Positions 1-8,695 of a stretch of DNA of 64,000 nucleotides are shown one piece after another. The DNA lies in assembly GCF_014642855.1 (NCBI RefSeq), contig NZ_BMJB01000004.1, positions 1 through 64,000 on the forward strand, in the 5' to 3' direction. The DNA comes from Edaphobacter acidisoli (GTDB lineage: Bacteria > Acidobacteriota > Terriglobia > Terriglobales > Acidobacteriaceae). The notes under the pieces are model-generated. The model saw only the letters and a program-made list of their open reading frames with translations. It had not been told where the DNA came from and ran no database searches. The number at the start of each line of letters is the position of its first letter. Position 1 is the stretch's first letter. The position numbers and the translations under genes are program-made.

Positions 1-2721
1 GTGAACGGGACGCTGACGGTAGGCCAGGCGACGCTGACGGTGACGGCGGCGAACGCGAGCCGTGCCTACGGAGCGGCGAACCCTGCGTTCACGGGCACGG
101 AGACGGGCGCGATCAACGGCGACACCTTCACGGTAGGTGGAAGCACGACGGCGACGACGAGTTCTCCGGCGGGGACATACGCGATCGTTCCGACGGTGAC
201 GGGAGCGAACCTCTCGAACTACACGGTGGTGTATGTGAACGGGACGCTGACGGTAGGCCAGGCGACCCCGACGATCACCTGGACGGCGCCAGCCCCGATC
301 ACCTACGGGACGACATTGAGCACAACGCAGCTGGACGCGACTGCTTCGGTTCCTGGCAACTTCACCTACTCGCCAGCATTGGGAACGACGCCCGCGGCCG
401 GCCTCGACACCTTAACGGCGACCTTTACTCCGACTGACACGACCAACTACGCGACTACGACGGCGACGGTCCAGCTGACTGTGAACAAAGGTACTCCGAC
501 GATCACCTGGGCGGCGCCGGCGCCGATTACCTACGGCACGGCGCTGGGCGCAACCCAGCTGAACGCGACAGCGAATGTCCCGGGCAGCTTCACCTACAGC
601 CCTGCGACGGGTTCAGTACCAGCCGCAGGCACGGATACGTTGTCGGTGAGCTTTACCCCGACGGACACCAGCAATTACACGACAGCCACAGCAACGGTGG
701 ACATCGTGGTGAACAAGGCAACGCCAACCATTACGTGGGCCAACCCTGCGGCGATCACCTACGGCACGGCGCTCAGCTCAGTGCAGATGGACGCGACGGC
801 GACACCTTCAGGTGGAACCTTCGTCTACTCACCGGCTGCCGGCACGGTACTGCCGGCCGGCACGAACACGCTCAGCGTGATCTACACGCCGGCTGACACG
901 AGCAATTACACAACAGCGACGGCCTCGGCGCAGATTGTGGTCAACACGGCCACCCTCTCGGTTACGGCGGCCGATGCCACACGGTCTTATGGCACTGCGA
1001 ACCCTGCTTTCACCGGCACCTACACGGGCGTGGTAAATGGCGACACGTTCACGGTCTCGGGCAGCACGGCGGCAACGCAAAGCTCGCCTGCAGGAACGTA
1101 TGCTATCGTTCCGTCGGTGACCGGCGCTGATCTTGCCGACTACACGGTGGTCTACGTCAACGGCACCCTGACCATTACGAAAGTTGTCCCAACCATTTCC
1201 TGGCCGACGCCTTCACCGATCACCTACGGCACGGCGCTGTCGAGCACGCAGCTGGATGCAACCGGCAGCGTGCCCGGCACCTTTGTCTACAACCCGGCGG
1301 CGTCCACTGTCCTGACAACTGGATCGAACACGCTGACGGCGACCTTTACTCCGACAGACACGACGGACTACACCACGCAGACTGCCTCGGTGAACCTGAC
1401 CGTGATTGCTGCGACCCCTGTTATCAACTGGAACAATCCGGCTCCCATCGTCTACGGCACGGCACTCAGCTCGACGCAGTTGAACGCAACCAGCAGCACG
1501 ACCGGTGCGTTCACCTATACCCCGGCTGCCGGAACGGTTCTCAGTGTCGGCACGCAGCCGCTGAACGTGACACTCACGCCGACTGACACCACCAACTACA
1601 CGACGGCAACGAAGACCGTGACCGTTGACGTGACGCAGGCCAGCCTCGTCGTTACCGCCAACAATGCAACGAAGGTCTACGGTACGGCGAACCCGACCTT
1701 TACCGGCACTATTACCGGCGCCCAGAACGGCGACACCTTCACGGAGGCGTTCAGCACGACGGCCACGACGCTGTCGAACGTCGGCACGTATGCAATTGTC
1801 CCGTCCGCCTCTGGAACGGACATTGCCGACTACTCGCAGACCATCAACAACGGCACCCTGGCTGTGACCAAGGCGTCCGTCATCTCCTCGCTTAGCCTGA
1901 GCACCACCGACGTCCCCTATGAGATTCCCGTAACCATGACGGTTACGCTTCAGTCCGCTACCAGCGGAACGCCGACCGGCACGGTCAGCTTCTACGACAA
2001 TGGCAACCTGATCGGCACCTCACCCGTCGTTGGCAACACGGCCACCTTCACCTCAGGAGGTCTCACCAGCCCGCTGCCGATGGGCAACAACGTCATTTCC
2101 ACGCTCTACAGCGGCGACCAGAACTTCTACGCACAGACGGCAGGGTCCACAGCCTCCAGCGGATCGGTGCTCGTCACACCACTCGACTTCAGCTTCGTGT
2201 CTACCAGTCCGACGACGCTCCACGGTATCTACGGCACATCTGGCACGTACACGTTCCACGTTGCCCCAATCGGTGGAAGCTATCCGGGAGATGTCGTGTT
2301 CACGGTGAATGGGACCAACGGGCCTATCCTCGCCAAGTACACCTTCTCGCAGGACAAGGTGGGAATGTATGCGGGGCAGGCGGACCTTACACTGACCGTC
2401 TCGACCCGCCTGCTGGCTCCGTCGGACCGTCATGCAAGTCTGGTCGGCCCAATCGGGTCGATTGCACTGGGACTGTTCCTGTTCCCGCTGGCATCCACCA
2501 AACGCTTCCGCCGTTCCAGCCGCAAGCTGGCACGGGTTATCAGCATGGCCGCGCTGGTGTTGCTGACGCTGGGCGGCATCACCTCGCTCTCCGGCTGCGG
2601 TAGCGGCTATCCGAGCGTGGATGATCCTATCGTGGTCATCGCGACCAGCAACGGCATCCAGCACACCATCACCATCAACTACCACATCGACAAGTCCCCG
2701 CAGGACACCGATGCCAAATAA
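1..2721 (+). CDS. MBG/Ig-like repeat surface protein, 5' truncated
   Basis: The reading frame is open from base 1 and starts inside a repeat, so the true start lies upstream; 906 residues are visible. Two repeat types alternate. The MBG type (about residues 12-90, 320-395, 551-622) has the signature YGxANPxFTG and NYTVxYVNGTL. The second, about 76 residues long, starts with a conserved Trp (W94, W170, W246, then near 401 and 477) and carries PITYGTxLS and FTPTDTxNY. An Ig-like domain follows (about 626-725), then two hydrophobic segments near 813-829 and 845-862 separated by a basic stretch, then a GCGSG motif. Such proteins are normally exported, repetitive and presumably adhesive or structural; ligand unknown. 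Bases 1-32 recur exactly at 235-266, so the array expands by a 234-base unit. Confidence 0.8.
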   Translation: MNGTLTVGQATLTVTAANASRAYGAANPAFTGTETGAINGDTFTVGGSTTATTSSPAGTYAIVPTVTGANLSNYTVVYVNGTLTVGQATPTITWTAPAPITYGTTLSTTQLDATASVPGNFTYSPALGTTPAAGLDTLTATFTPTDTTNYATTTATVQLTVNKGTPTITWAAPAPITYGTALGATQLNATANVPGSFTYSPATGSVPAAGTDTLSVSFTPTDTSNYTTATATVDIVVNKATPTITWANPAAITYGTALSSVQMDATATPSGGTFVYSPAAGTVLPAGTNTLSVIYTPADTSNYTTATASAQIVVNTATLSVTAADATRSYGTANPAFTGTYTGVVNGDTFTVSGSTAATQSSPAGTYAIVPSVTGADLADYTVVYVNGTLTITKVVPTISWPTPSPITYGTALSSTQLDATGSVPGTFVYNPAASTVLTTGSNTLTATFTPTDTTDYTTQTASVNLTVIAATPVINWNNPAPIVYGTALSSTQLNATSSTTGAFTYTPAAGTVLSVGTQPLNVTLTPTDTTNYTTATKTVTVDVTQASLVVTANNATKVYGTANPTFTGTITGAQNGDTFTEAFSTTATTLSNVGTYAIVPSASGTDIADYSQTINNGTLAVTKASVISSLSLSTTDVPYEIPVTMTVTLQSATSGTPTGTVSFYDNGNLIGTSPVVGNTATFTSGGLTSPLPMGNNVISTLYSGDQNFYAQTAGSTASSGSVLVTPLDFSFVSTSPTTLHGIYGTSGTYTFHVAPIGGSYPGDVVFTVNGTNGPILAKYTFSQDKVGMYAGQADLTLTVSTRLLAPSDRHASLVGPIGSIALGLFLFPLASTKRFRRSSRKLARVISMAALVLLTLGGITSLSGCGSGYPSVDDPIVVIATSNGIQHTITINYHIDKSPQDTDAK

Positions 2722-2750
2722 GACCGAAGGAGCACATCGCTCCCTCGGTC
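2722..2750 (+). terminator. Hairpin after repeat protein
   Basis: GACCGA/TCGGTC and GGAGC/GCTCC form a stem with one mismatch directly after the stop codon. It has no clear T run, so it may be a weak terminator or an mRNA-end structure. Confidence 0.4.
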
Positions 2751-2850
2751 GTGTTCCGCCCTCGCCCTCGGCCGAAGTCGAATGATATGGCAATATACGG
2801 GTAATTGCTTTGCATTTGAATAGACGAAGACCATACCATCGATTCACGTT

Positions 2851-5214
2851 ATGGACCGTCTTCGTCTGCTCTCCCTCGTTGTCGTAGTCGCTGGATTCAG
2901 TTCCTTCGCATGGGCACAAGCCGCCGGGTCACACATGACCGCGCTGAAAGATGGCATCCAGGTGTCGTCGCGCGGGACCACCCTTCAGGTAACCGCTTTG
3001 CGCGACGACGTCATCCGCGTTCGCGCCAGTCACGATGGCCCGCTTCCAGAGGACGCATCCTGGGCCGTACTGTCCGCTGCGCGCGAAACCTCTATTCCCG
3101 TGACGCCGGAGCCAGATGGCTTCCAGACGAAGGCGCTCCTCGTTGCCGTGTCCCCCGATCTTCGCGTCACAGTGTCTGATCTTGCCGGCAACGTCATCCA
3201 GCAGGACGCCGCGCCCATCGCATGGCAGGGACATGCGTTCACAATAGCGAAGCAGGACCACATCGACTCGCACTTCTTCGGTCTCGGCGATAAGACAGGC
3301 CCGCTCGACCGCGCAGGCGAAGCCTTTACCTTGTGGAACACCGACGCGTTCGGCTGGCAGGAGTCCACCGACCCGCTCTACAAGGCGATACCGTGGTTCA
3401 TCGAAGACCGCGATGGCCGCGCGTTCGGAATGTTGCTGGACAACACCTTCCGCACCTTCTTCGATTTCGGCCGCAAGGACCCGCACCGGTACACCGTCTC
3501 TGCAGCGGACGGCCCAGTGGACTACTACCTCGTCTACGGTCCCGACCCAAAGCACGTCGTTGAGACCTACGCCTGGCTCACCGGCCCCACGCCGCTGCCG
3601 CCGCTCTGGACGCTCGGCTTCCAGCAGTCACGCTACAGCTACTATCCCGAGTCGCGCGTCAGGGAGATCGCCCATCATCTCCGCGCCGACCACATTCCCG
3701 CCGACGCCATCTATCTCGACATCGACTATCAGGACCACTATCGTCCATTCACCGTGGATCGACAGCGCTTCCCGCACTTCGAGCAGATGATCTCTGACTT
3801 GACGAAGGAGCACTTCCACACTGTTCTTATCGTTGATCTCCACATCGCCAACTACCCTGGCCACAACTACTACCCGTATGATTCAGGCATCGCGGGCGAC
3901 CACTTCGTCAAGAACCCCGACGGCACTGTATACACGGGTGCTGTCTGGCCGGGGCCTGCCGTCTTTCCTGACTTCACACAGCAGTCCACCCGTAAATGGT
4001 TTGGCACGCTCTATAAAAACTTTGTTGACGATGGCATCGCAGGCTTCTGGGACGACATGAACGAGCCGTCCATCTTCAACGTTGCAACCAAGACCATGCC
4101 CGATGACATCGTGCATCGGATTGACGAGCCTGGTTTTAAGCCCCGCACTGCGACGCACCTTGAGATTCACAATGTCTTCGGAATGGAAAACTCGCGCGCC
4201 ACGCATGATGGCCTGCTTACCCTTCGTCCCAACGAACGCCCCTTTGTCCTCACGCGTGCCAGCTATGCTGGCGGCCAGCGTTATGCCGCAACTTGGACCG
4301 GTGACAACAGTTCCACCTGGAACCACCTGCGTCTGTGCATCCCCCAGATCGTCAATCTTGGGCTCAGTGGCTTTGGCATGACGGGCGCTGATGTAGGCGG
4401 ATTTGCGGGAACTCCCCAGACGGACCTCCTTACAAAATGGATCGAGGTCGCCGCATTCCAGCCAATCGACCGAGATCATACTGCGGTTGGTACTGGAGAC
4501 CAGGAGCCTTGGGTTGGAGGGCCTGCAGCTGAAACCATCCGCCGCCGCTTCATCGAGGAGCGATACAGGCTGATGCCGTATCTGTATACGACTGCTGAAG
4601 AGATGTCCCGCACCGGCCTGCCTATTAACCGCCCACTCTTTCTGGAGTTTCCCCATGCAACGGAAGACGGCCACCCGCTTGATCTTGATGCACCAAGCGA
4701 GTTCCTTGTCGGTTCCGATCTGCTCGTCGCACCACCTCCATACTTCGATGAGTTGGATAAATATGTCTTGGCACTGCCATCAGGCCCTTGGTACGACTAC
4801 TGGACTGGGCAGCCAGTAGACAGCAGTAAACACATCCTCATTCAACCCGAGCTGGCAAAGCTGCCTGTCTATATCCGCGGGGGTTCGATCATCCCCATCG
4901 CACCGCTCACACAGAGCACCGATGAGAGGCCTGTAGGCCCACTGACTCTACGCGTCTATCCCGGACCAAGCTGCCATGGCGACATCTATCAGGATGATGG
5001 CCATACTTTCAACTACCTTAAAGGTGAATTCTTCCGTCAGCACTTTACCTGTGAACGGAGCGGCACAGGGCAAATCAAGGTCCATCTCGACGCACCTGAA
5101 GGTACATTCAAGCCGTGGTGGAGTGAGATCAGGATCGAAGCCTATGGTCTTCCGAAGTTGATCAGCAAGACGATTCTTGCGTCAGCGGGTGCTGCTGATA
5201 TCACACTGAACTAG
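2851..5214 (+). CDS. GH31 family alpha-glucosidase/xylosidase-like hydrolase, secreted
   Basis: A 787-residue glycoside hydrolase of family 31, retaining enzymes that remove alpha-linked glucose or xylose from oligosaccharide ends. Residues 1-23 form a signal peptide ending in AWAQ, so the enzyme is probably periplasmic. The catalytic nucleophile is D402 in FWDDMNEPS, and the likely acid/base is D485 in TWTGDNSSTW. The DIDYQDHYRPF segment before them is a substrate-pocket motif of the family. An N-terminal galactose-mutarotase-like domain precedes the barrel and beta-sandwich domains follow, matching normal family length. The chosen ATG has no good ribosome site but gives a perfect signal peptide. 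Sequence alone does not separate alpha-glucosidase from alpha-xylosidase. It is transcribed alone and ends against a convergent gene. Confidence 0.9.
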   Translation: MDRLRLLSLVVVVAGFSSFAWAQAAGSHMTALKDGIQVSSRGTTLQVTALRDDVIRVRASHDGPLPEDASWAVLSAARETSIPVTPEPDGFQTKALLVAVSPDLRVTVSDLAGNVIQQDAAPIAWQGHAFTIAKQDHIDSHFFGLGDKTGPLDRAGEAFTLWNTDAFGWQESTDPLYKAIPWFIEDRDGRAFGMLLDNTFRTFFDFGRKDPHRYTVSAADGPVDYYLVYGPDPKHVVETYAWLTGPTPLPPLWTLGFQQSRYSYYPESRVREIAHHLRADHIPADAIYLDIDYQDHYRPFTVDRQRFPHFEQMISDLTKEHFHTVLIVDLHIANYPGHNYYPYDSGIAGDHFVKNPDGTVYTGAVWPGPAVFPDFTQQSTRKWFGTLYKNFVDDGIAGFWDDMNEPSIFNVATKTMPDDIVHRIDEPGFKPRTATHLEIHNVFGMENSRATHDGLLTLRPNERPFVLTRASYAGGQRYAATWTGDNSSTWNHLRLCIPQIVNLGLSGFGMTGADVGGFAGTPQTDLLTKWIEVAAFQPIDRDHTAVGTGDQEPWVGGPAAETIRRRFIEERYRLMPYLYTTAEEMSRTGLPINRPLFLEFPHATEDGHPLDLDAPSEFLVGSDLLVAPPPYFDELDKYVLALPSGPWYDYWTGQPVDSSKHILIQPELAKLPVYIRGGSIIPIAPLTQSTDERPVGPLTLRVYPGPSCHGDIYQDDGHTFNYLKGEFFRQHFTCERSGTGQIKVHLDAPEGTFKPWWSEIRIEAYGLPKLISKTILASAGAADITLN

Positions 5215-5228
5215 CCGCACGAAAGAGA

Positions 5229-5253
5229 CCGGCGGATATCTTCAATCCGCCGG
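5229..5253. terminator. Bidirectional hairpin between GH31 and yidB-like gene
   Basis: Perfect 9-base stem CCGGCGGAT / ATCCGCCGG with a 7-base loop between two convergent genes. T runs are short, so terminator function is inferred from position and symmetry. Confidence 0.55.
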
Positions 5254-5284
5254 ACACTTATTTGGAACGTCAGCCTCAAGACTC

Positions 5285-5692
5285 TTAGAGGAACTTGCTG
5301 AGCAGCCCTTGGGCCATGCCTGCCATCGAGCCCTGCGGTGCTGCCTGTCCATTTGGGGCAAAGTGCTGAATGGCCATCGGCAAAATGGTCGACAGAGCGG
5401 ACTGCACGGTTTCGGGCGAGACACCTGCCTTTGCAGCAGCCGCTTCGATCAGTCCCGTACCTGCGAGTCCCTGCGAGATTTGGTCCGGCGTCGCCGTCGT
5501 ATTTTGACCATTGGCCCAGTCACTGACGTGCTGTGACATGCCGCTGCTGTTGAAGGCATCGATGACGCCCTGTATCCCTTGTGGATGTTGAGTGAGTGCT
5601 TCGATAAAGCCGCCAGCAACTTTTGCCTGGTCAGTGCCGGCTGCATCACCTGCCTGGCCCGCCAACGATTTAAGTGAATCGAGAAGTCCCAT
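5285..5692 (-). CDS. YidB-like DUF937 protein
   Basis: A 135-residue protein of the YidB/DUF937 type. It opens with MGLLDSLKSLAGQ and has the internal pattern ISQGLAGTGLIEAAAAKAG and ILPMAIQHFAPNG typical of the family. It is rich in Ala, Gly and Gln, lacks a signal peptide and ends in an amphipathic GLLSKFL. The biochemical role of the family is not established. A GAGGT ribosome site lies just upstream of the start at 5692. It is divergent from ridA and convergent with the GH31 gene. Confidence 0.8.
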   Translation of the reverse strand: MGLLDSLKSLAGQAGDAAGTDQAKVAGGFIEALTQHPQGIQGVIDAFNSSGMSQHVSDWANGQNTTATPDQISQGLAGTGLIEAAAAKAGVSPETVQSALSTILPMAIQHFAPNGQAAPQGSMAGMAQGLLSKFL

Positions 5693-5819
5693 GTTTGTTT
5701 ACCTCGTTCCCGCTGAGATGTTGTATCGTGCGAGCGTGCTGCACGGCGAAGACGATTTTTATCAGCTTTTACCAACATCCTGCAACATTGAGCAGCGACT
5801 GAAGAAGACGATAGACTTA

Positions 5820-6224
5820 ATGCCTATGAGCGATTTATCCAAGACAGCTATCTCCACCAAACAGGCTCCGGTAGCCATTGGCCCCTACTCGCAAGCGGTC
5901 CGTTCCGGCGACTTCGTCTTTGCTTCCGGCCAGGTTGCACTCGATCCAGTGGGCGGGCAGTTAGTTCCCGGCAGTGTTGTTGAGCAGACCACTCGTGCGC
6001 TGGAGAACATCAGGGAAGTACTCCTTGAGGCAGGTCTGAACTTGTCAAACGTAGTGAAGACGACTGTCTTTCTTAAGAATATGAGCGACTTTGCCGCGAT
6101 GAACGAGGTCTACGCCCGATATCTGGCGCCTGAAGGAGTCGTTCCACCTGCGCGTTCGACGGTGGCTGTTGCAGGCCTGCCGAAGGATGCTTTGGTCGAG
6201 ATTGAAGTTATAGCTCGCGGATAA
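5820..6224 (+). CDS. ridA: RidA family 2-iminobutanoate/2-iminopropanoate deaminase
   Basis: A 134-residue RidA/YjgF/UK114 protein, which hydrolyses reactive enamine/imine products of PLP enzymes such as threonine dehydratase to the 2-keto acids. The conserved APVAIGPYSQAV, SGQVALDP and PARSTVAVAGLPKDALVEIE motifs are all present, including the arginine of PARS that binds the substrate carboxylate. The frame is open from 5592, but homology begins at MPMSDLSKTAIS, so ATG 5820 (or 5826) is the start. Family length is about 128-130 residues, which fits. The protein is soluble, with no export signal. It lies 32 bases before msrB and may be cotranscribed with it. Confidence 0.93.
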   Translation: MPMSDLSKTAISTKQAPVAIGPYSQAVRSGDFVFASGQVALDPVGGQLVPGSVVEQTTRALENIREVLLEAGLNLSNVVKTTVFLKNMSDFAAMNEVYARYLAPEGVVPPARSTVAVAGLPKDALVEIEVIARG

Positions 6225-6256
6225 CGGTCACGCATCTCACATAAAGGAGGCGTCCG

Positions 6257-6670
6257 ATGGCGGAACAGGAAGCCAAAATCGAAAAGATTCACAAAACAGA
6301 AGCCGAATGGCGTGAACTCCTTACGCCAGGGCAATTCCATGTCATGCGCGAGAAGGGAACGGATCGCCCTTTTACTGGACCGCTGCTCGACAACCACGAG
6401 GAGGGTGTCTATCAGTGCGCCGCATGCAACGCTCCTCTATTTACCTCGGATAAAAAATTTGAGTCTGGCAGCGGATGGCCGAGCTTCTGGCTTCCGGTCT
6501 CAGCCGAAGCCATTGAGGCGCACGAGGACAACTCCCACGGTATGCATCGGATTGAGGTCACCTGCGCCCGCTGTGGAGCCCATCTGGGCCATCTCTTTCC
6601 TGATGGCCCGCGACCTACGGGAATGCGCTACTGCATCAATAGTACTTCTCTTGACTTCAGCAAAAAATAG
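6257..6670 (+). CDS. msrB: Peptide-methionine (R)-S-oxide reductase MsrB
   Basis: A 137-residue MsrB that reduces methionine-R-sulfoxide in proteins, using thioredoxin. Zinc ligands are the two CxxC pairs C54/C57 and C103/C106. The catalytic cysteine is C126 in MRYCINSTSLDF. GSGWPSFW at 71-78 is the family signature. No signal peptide, so cytoplasmic repair is expected. A strong AAAGGAGG ribosome site (6243-6250) sits at ideal distance from the ATG. It follows ridA closely, pairing two metabolite/protein damage-control genes, and ends at a shared terminator facing rpmB. Confidence 0.96.
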   Translation: MAEQEAKIEKIHKTEAEWRELLTPGQFHVMREKGTDRPFTGPLLDNHEEGVYQCAACNAPLFTSDKKFESGSGWPSFWLPVSAEAIEAHEDNSHGMHRIEVTCARCGAHLGHLFPDGPRPTGMRYCINSTSLDFSKK

Positions 6671-6681
6671 CCACAGCACGA

Positions 6682-6715
6682 AAAGCCCCAGATCGCCGAG
6701 GCGACTGGGGCTTTC
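6682..6715. terminator. Bidirectional Rho-independent terminator, msrB/rpmB
   Basis: AAAGCCCCAG pairs with CTGGGGCTTT, with a second inner stem TCGCC/GGCGA. A-rich and T-rich flanks on both sides suit termination in both directions between convergent genes. Confidence 0.85.
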
Positions 6716-6737
6716 TTTGTAGCTATGAGCCTGATGC

Positions 6738-6926
6738 TTAGCCCTTAACGATTTTGCCGGACTTGATGCAGCTCGCACAGACGCGAATCCGCTTGCTGCC
6801 ACCCTCAGCTTTGGCCTTCACCGACTGAAGGTTTACGTTCCAGCGACGCCGCGTCGTATTGTGGGCGTGGGAGATGTTGTTTCCAAACTGCGGGCCTTTG
6901 CCGCAGAGTTCGCATTTCTGTGCCAT
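6738..6926 (-). CDS. rpmB: 50S ribosomal protein L28
   Basis: A 62-residue L28, a structural protein of the large ribosomal subunit. It starts MAQKCELCGKGPQFGNNISH, followed by a basic NTTRRRW segment and RVCASCIKSGKI. It is the zinc-binding form, with C5/C8 and C50/C53 as two CxxC pairs; many bacteria also or only have a Cys-free form. It stands alone on the minus strand and shares a terminator with msrB. Confidence 0.96.
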   Translation of the reverse strand: MAQKCELCGKGPQFGNNISHAHNTTRRRWNVNLQSVKAKAEGGSKRIRVCASCIKSGKIVKG

Positions 6927-7116
6927 GACAATTGCTCCAATCTCAAATCGCAGAAACTTCCCCGTGGGCTATGCACAGTGAGAATGAAGAATCTCAACCG
7001 GAAAGCCGTGGAAGTGACGGGCCAGGAGGTAAAAAACGCTCCGAGCCGCTACCGGTTCTTATGGTAGCCTGCTGAACTTTTATCATACCATGCTGAGGGT
7101 AGTGGCTCAATTATCG

Positions 7117-7146
7117 TTGACAGCATCACGGCTGCCCGCGTAGGGT
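7117..7146 (+). promoter_or_regulatory. Candidate promoter of small peptide/permease unit
   Basis: TTGACA at 7117-7122 matches the -35 consensus. A weak -10 (TAGGGT, 7141-7146) follows after 18 bases. The candidate operator at 7154-7164 lies just downstream, a position suited to repression. Confidence 0.4.
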
Positions 7147-7153
7147 TTAGCGA

Positions 7154-7164
7154 ACGTTACCGCT
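7154..7164 (-). promoter_or_regulatory. Candidate operator, motif AGCGGTAACGT (minus strand)
   Basis: The 11-base sequence here is the reverse complement of the one at 9847-9857 in front of inositol oxygenase. The two sites bracket a LacI-type regulator gene, so it is the likely binding protein. Binding is inferred. Confidence 0.45.
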
Positions 7165-7190
7165 TACTAGATGAGCTTTGAGAGGCCTTT

Positions 7191-7295
7191 ATGGGTATGA
7201 ACCAAGAGACAGGGAAAATTCTGGGAGATAGCCACTTCTGGGTGCCGTTCGTGGTGCTGTTGGTCGGGATAGCTCTATTGGTTGCTTTGAGTTAG
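7191..7295 (+). CDS. 34-residue single-span membrane peptide
   Basis: A short open frame, MGMNQETGKILGDSHFWVPF then a hydrophobic stretch VVLLVGIALLVALS. It has one predicted membrane helix at about residues 18-33 and a short polar N-terminus. A good GAGAGG ribosome site (7180-7185) lies 5 bases before the ATG. It ends 5 bases before the permease start, implying translation from one message. Nothing in the sequence identifies a family. A small accessory subunit of the adjacent permease is a reasonable guess only. Confidence 0.6.
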   Translation: MGMNQETGKILGDSHFWVPFVVLLVGIALLVALS

Positions 7296-7300
7296 GAACG

Positions 7301-8605
7301 ATGGAGTCAGGGATGGCAAGTGTAGTAAAAAAGGTTGAACAAAAGGGAATGTCGCTTCATGTCCTTGGTGTCATCTGCGGATTGACTGCAGGGGTATGGC
7401 TGGGGGCTGCAGAGGCTCCAACCAAACTGGTGACAGCAGGCTACTCACCGTTTGCCATTTCGCTCTGTATGGTGGCAGGCGTTTTCACTGCAAGATGGAC
7501 ATTTCCGACGCTGCTCAAAGGTACAGGTTATGTTTTCACTGACCTCTTCGAACGTAAGCACCTGATTGTCTGGGCGCTGCTGGCAGGAGCGTTGTGGGCA
7601 GTGGCCAATACCTTGACCGTCTTCGCTATCCGCGACGTCGGCCTGGCCGTCGCGTTTCCGCTCTGGAACATGAACTCTCTCATCGGATTGATCTGGGGGC
7701 GCGTTCTCTTCTGTGAACTGAAAGGCGCCAGTGCGAAGAACATCAGCAAGGTCGTCCTGGGCGCGATTGCCATTGTGCTGGCTGCAGTGATGCTTGGCTT
7801 CAGTACCCTCCACGGCGGGTCGGCTGCCGCGGGCCACAATGCACTCAGCGGTATCATCGCTGCTATCGGTGCAAGTCTGATGTGGGGCACAATGTACGTT
7901 CCCTATCGCAAGGCATATCTGAGCGGAATGAATCCGCTCTCGTTCGTGACGGCATTTACCGTGGGAGAACTAGGCACAGTGCTTGCACTAACCCTTGCGC
8001 TCGACGGCGGCTGGCACTCATCCGCGTTTCAACTGTTGCATGTTCGCGGAGCAGTCTTCTGGCTTTTCCTCGGAGGCTTTGTCTGGGTCATCGGCGACCT
8101 CTTCCAGCAGTTTGCGACGAAGTATCTGGGTATTGGTCGCGGCATCCCGCTCTCCAACACCAACCAACTTTGGGGGCTCGCCTGGGGAGCGCTGGTCTTC
8201 GGCGAACTGGCTTCGGCAGACCGCGCACACAAGTTGCTGGTCGTGGCCGGTTCGCTTGTGATGATTCTCGGTGCGCTGGCAATCAGCACAGCGGTAGCCT
8301 CCGCACGCGAGGAATCTTCGACCAACGAGGCTGTGCTGCGGGAGTGCAACCGCTACGGGCTTGACTACAACCAGACCATCGCCTCAATGGGAGGTGACGA
8401 ATTCAGCGATCGCAGCCAGCACAAACGCTGGTGGGATTATCTCATCCTCGCGTCCGCGACCGCGGTTTTCCTGTGGTTGGGCGTACGGGCAGTTGTGCCT
8501 CCGCTTCAGATGAATACGGGTTGGGTTGCAGTGCTTGGTTGTGTATTGCTGATTAGCTTGACTGTCGGCACATGGAGCTTATGGCGAAGAACGAGATTTT
8601 CCTAA
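7301..8605 (+). CDS. GRP/RhaT-like sugar permease of the DMT superfamily
   Basis: A 434-residue polytopic inner-membrane protein with about ten hydrophobic helices. It resembles the GlcU/RhaT sugar:proton symporters: the two-fold repeat, PLWNMNSLIGLIWGRVLF and GIGRGIPLSNTNQLWGLAWG are typical paired signatures. A hydrophilic insertion near residues 340-385 precedes the last two helices, making it longer than the usual 280-350 residues. Starts at 7301, 7313 (GGAG six bases before) or 7349 are all possible. The substrate cannot be read from sequence. Because inositol oxygenase lies next to it under a similar candidate operator, inositol or a uronate is plausible. Confidence 0.75.
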   Translation: MESGMASVVKKVEQKGMSLHVLGVICGLTAGVWLGAAEAPTKLVTAGYSPFAISLCMVAGVFTARWTFPTLLKGTGYVFTDLFERKHLIVWALLAGALWAVANTLTVFAIRDVGLAVAFPLWNMNSLIGLIWGRVLFCELKGASAKNISKVVLGAIAIVLAAVMLGFSTLHGGSAAAGHNALSGIIAAIGASLMWGTMYVPYRKAYLSGMNPLSFVTAFTVGELGTVLALTLALDGGWHSSAFQLLHVRGAVFWLFLGGFVWVIGDLFQQFATKYLGIGRGIPLSNTNQLWGLAWGALVFGELASADRAHKLLVVAGSLVMILGALAISTAVASAREESSTNEAVLRECNRYGLDYNQTIASMGGDEFSDRSQHKRWWDYLILASATAVFLWLGVRAVVPPLQMNTGWVAVLGCVLLISLTVGTWSLWRRTRFS

Positions 8606-8642
8606 GAGTCTAGGCCTGTTTCCATCCATAATTGTCTTAGGA

Positions 8643-8671
8643 CTACCGCTTGCGGGCTGAGTAGGCGGTAG
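8643..8671. promoter_or_regulatory. Inverted repeat in lacI-type gene leader
   Basis: CTACCGC (8643-8649) and GCGGTAG (8665-8671) form a 7-base inverted repeat 25 bases before the regulator start. It could be an autoregulatory site or an mRNA hairpin. Confidence 0.3.
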
Positions 8672-8695
8672 GTAGGCGCAACAACGGGAGCAGGT

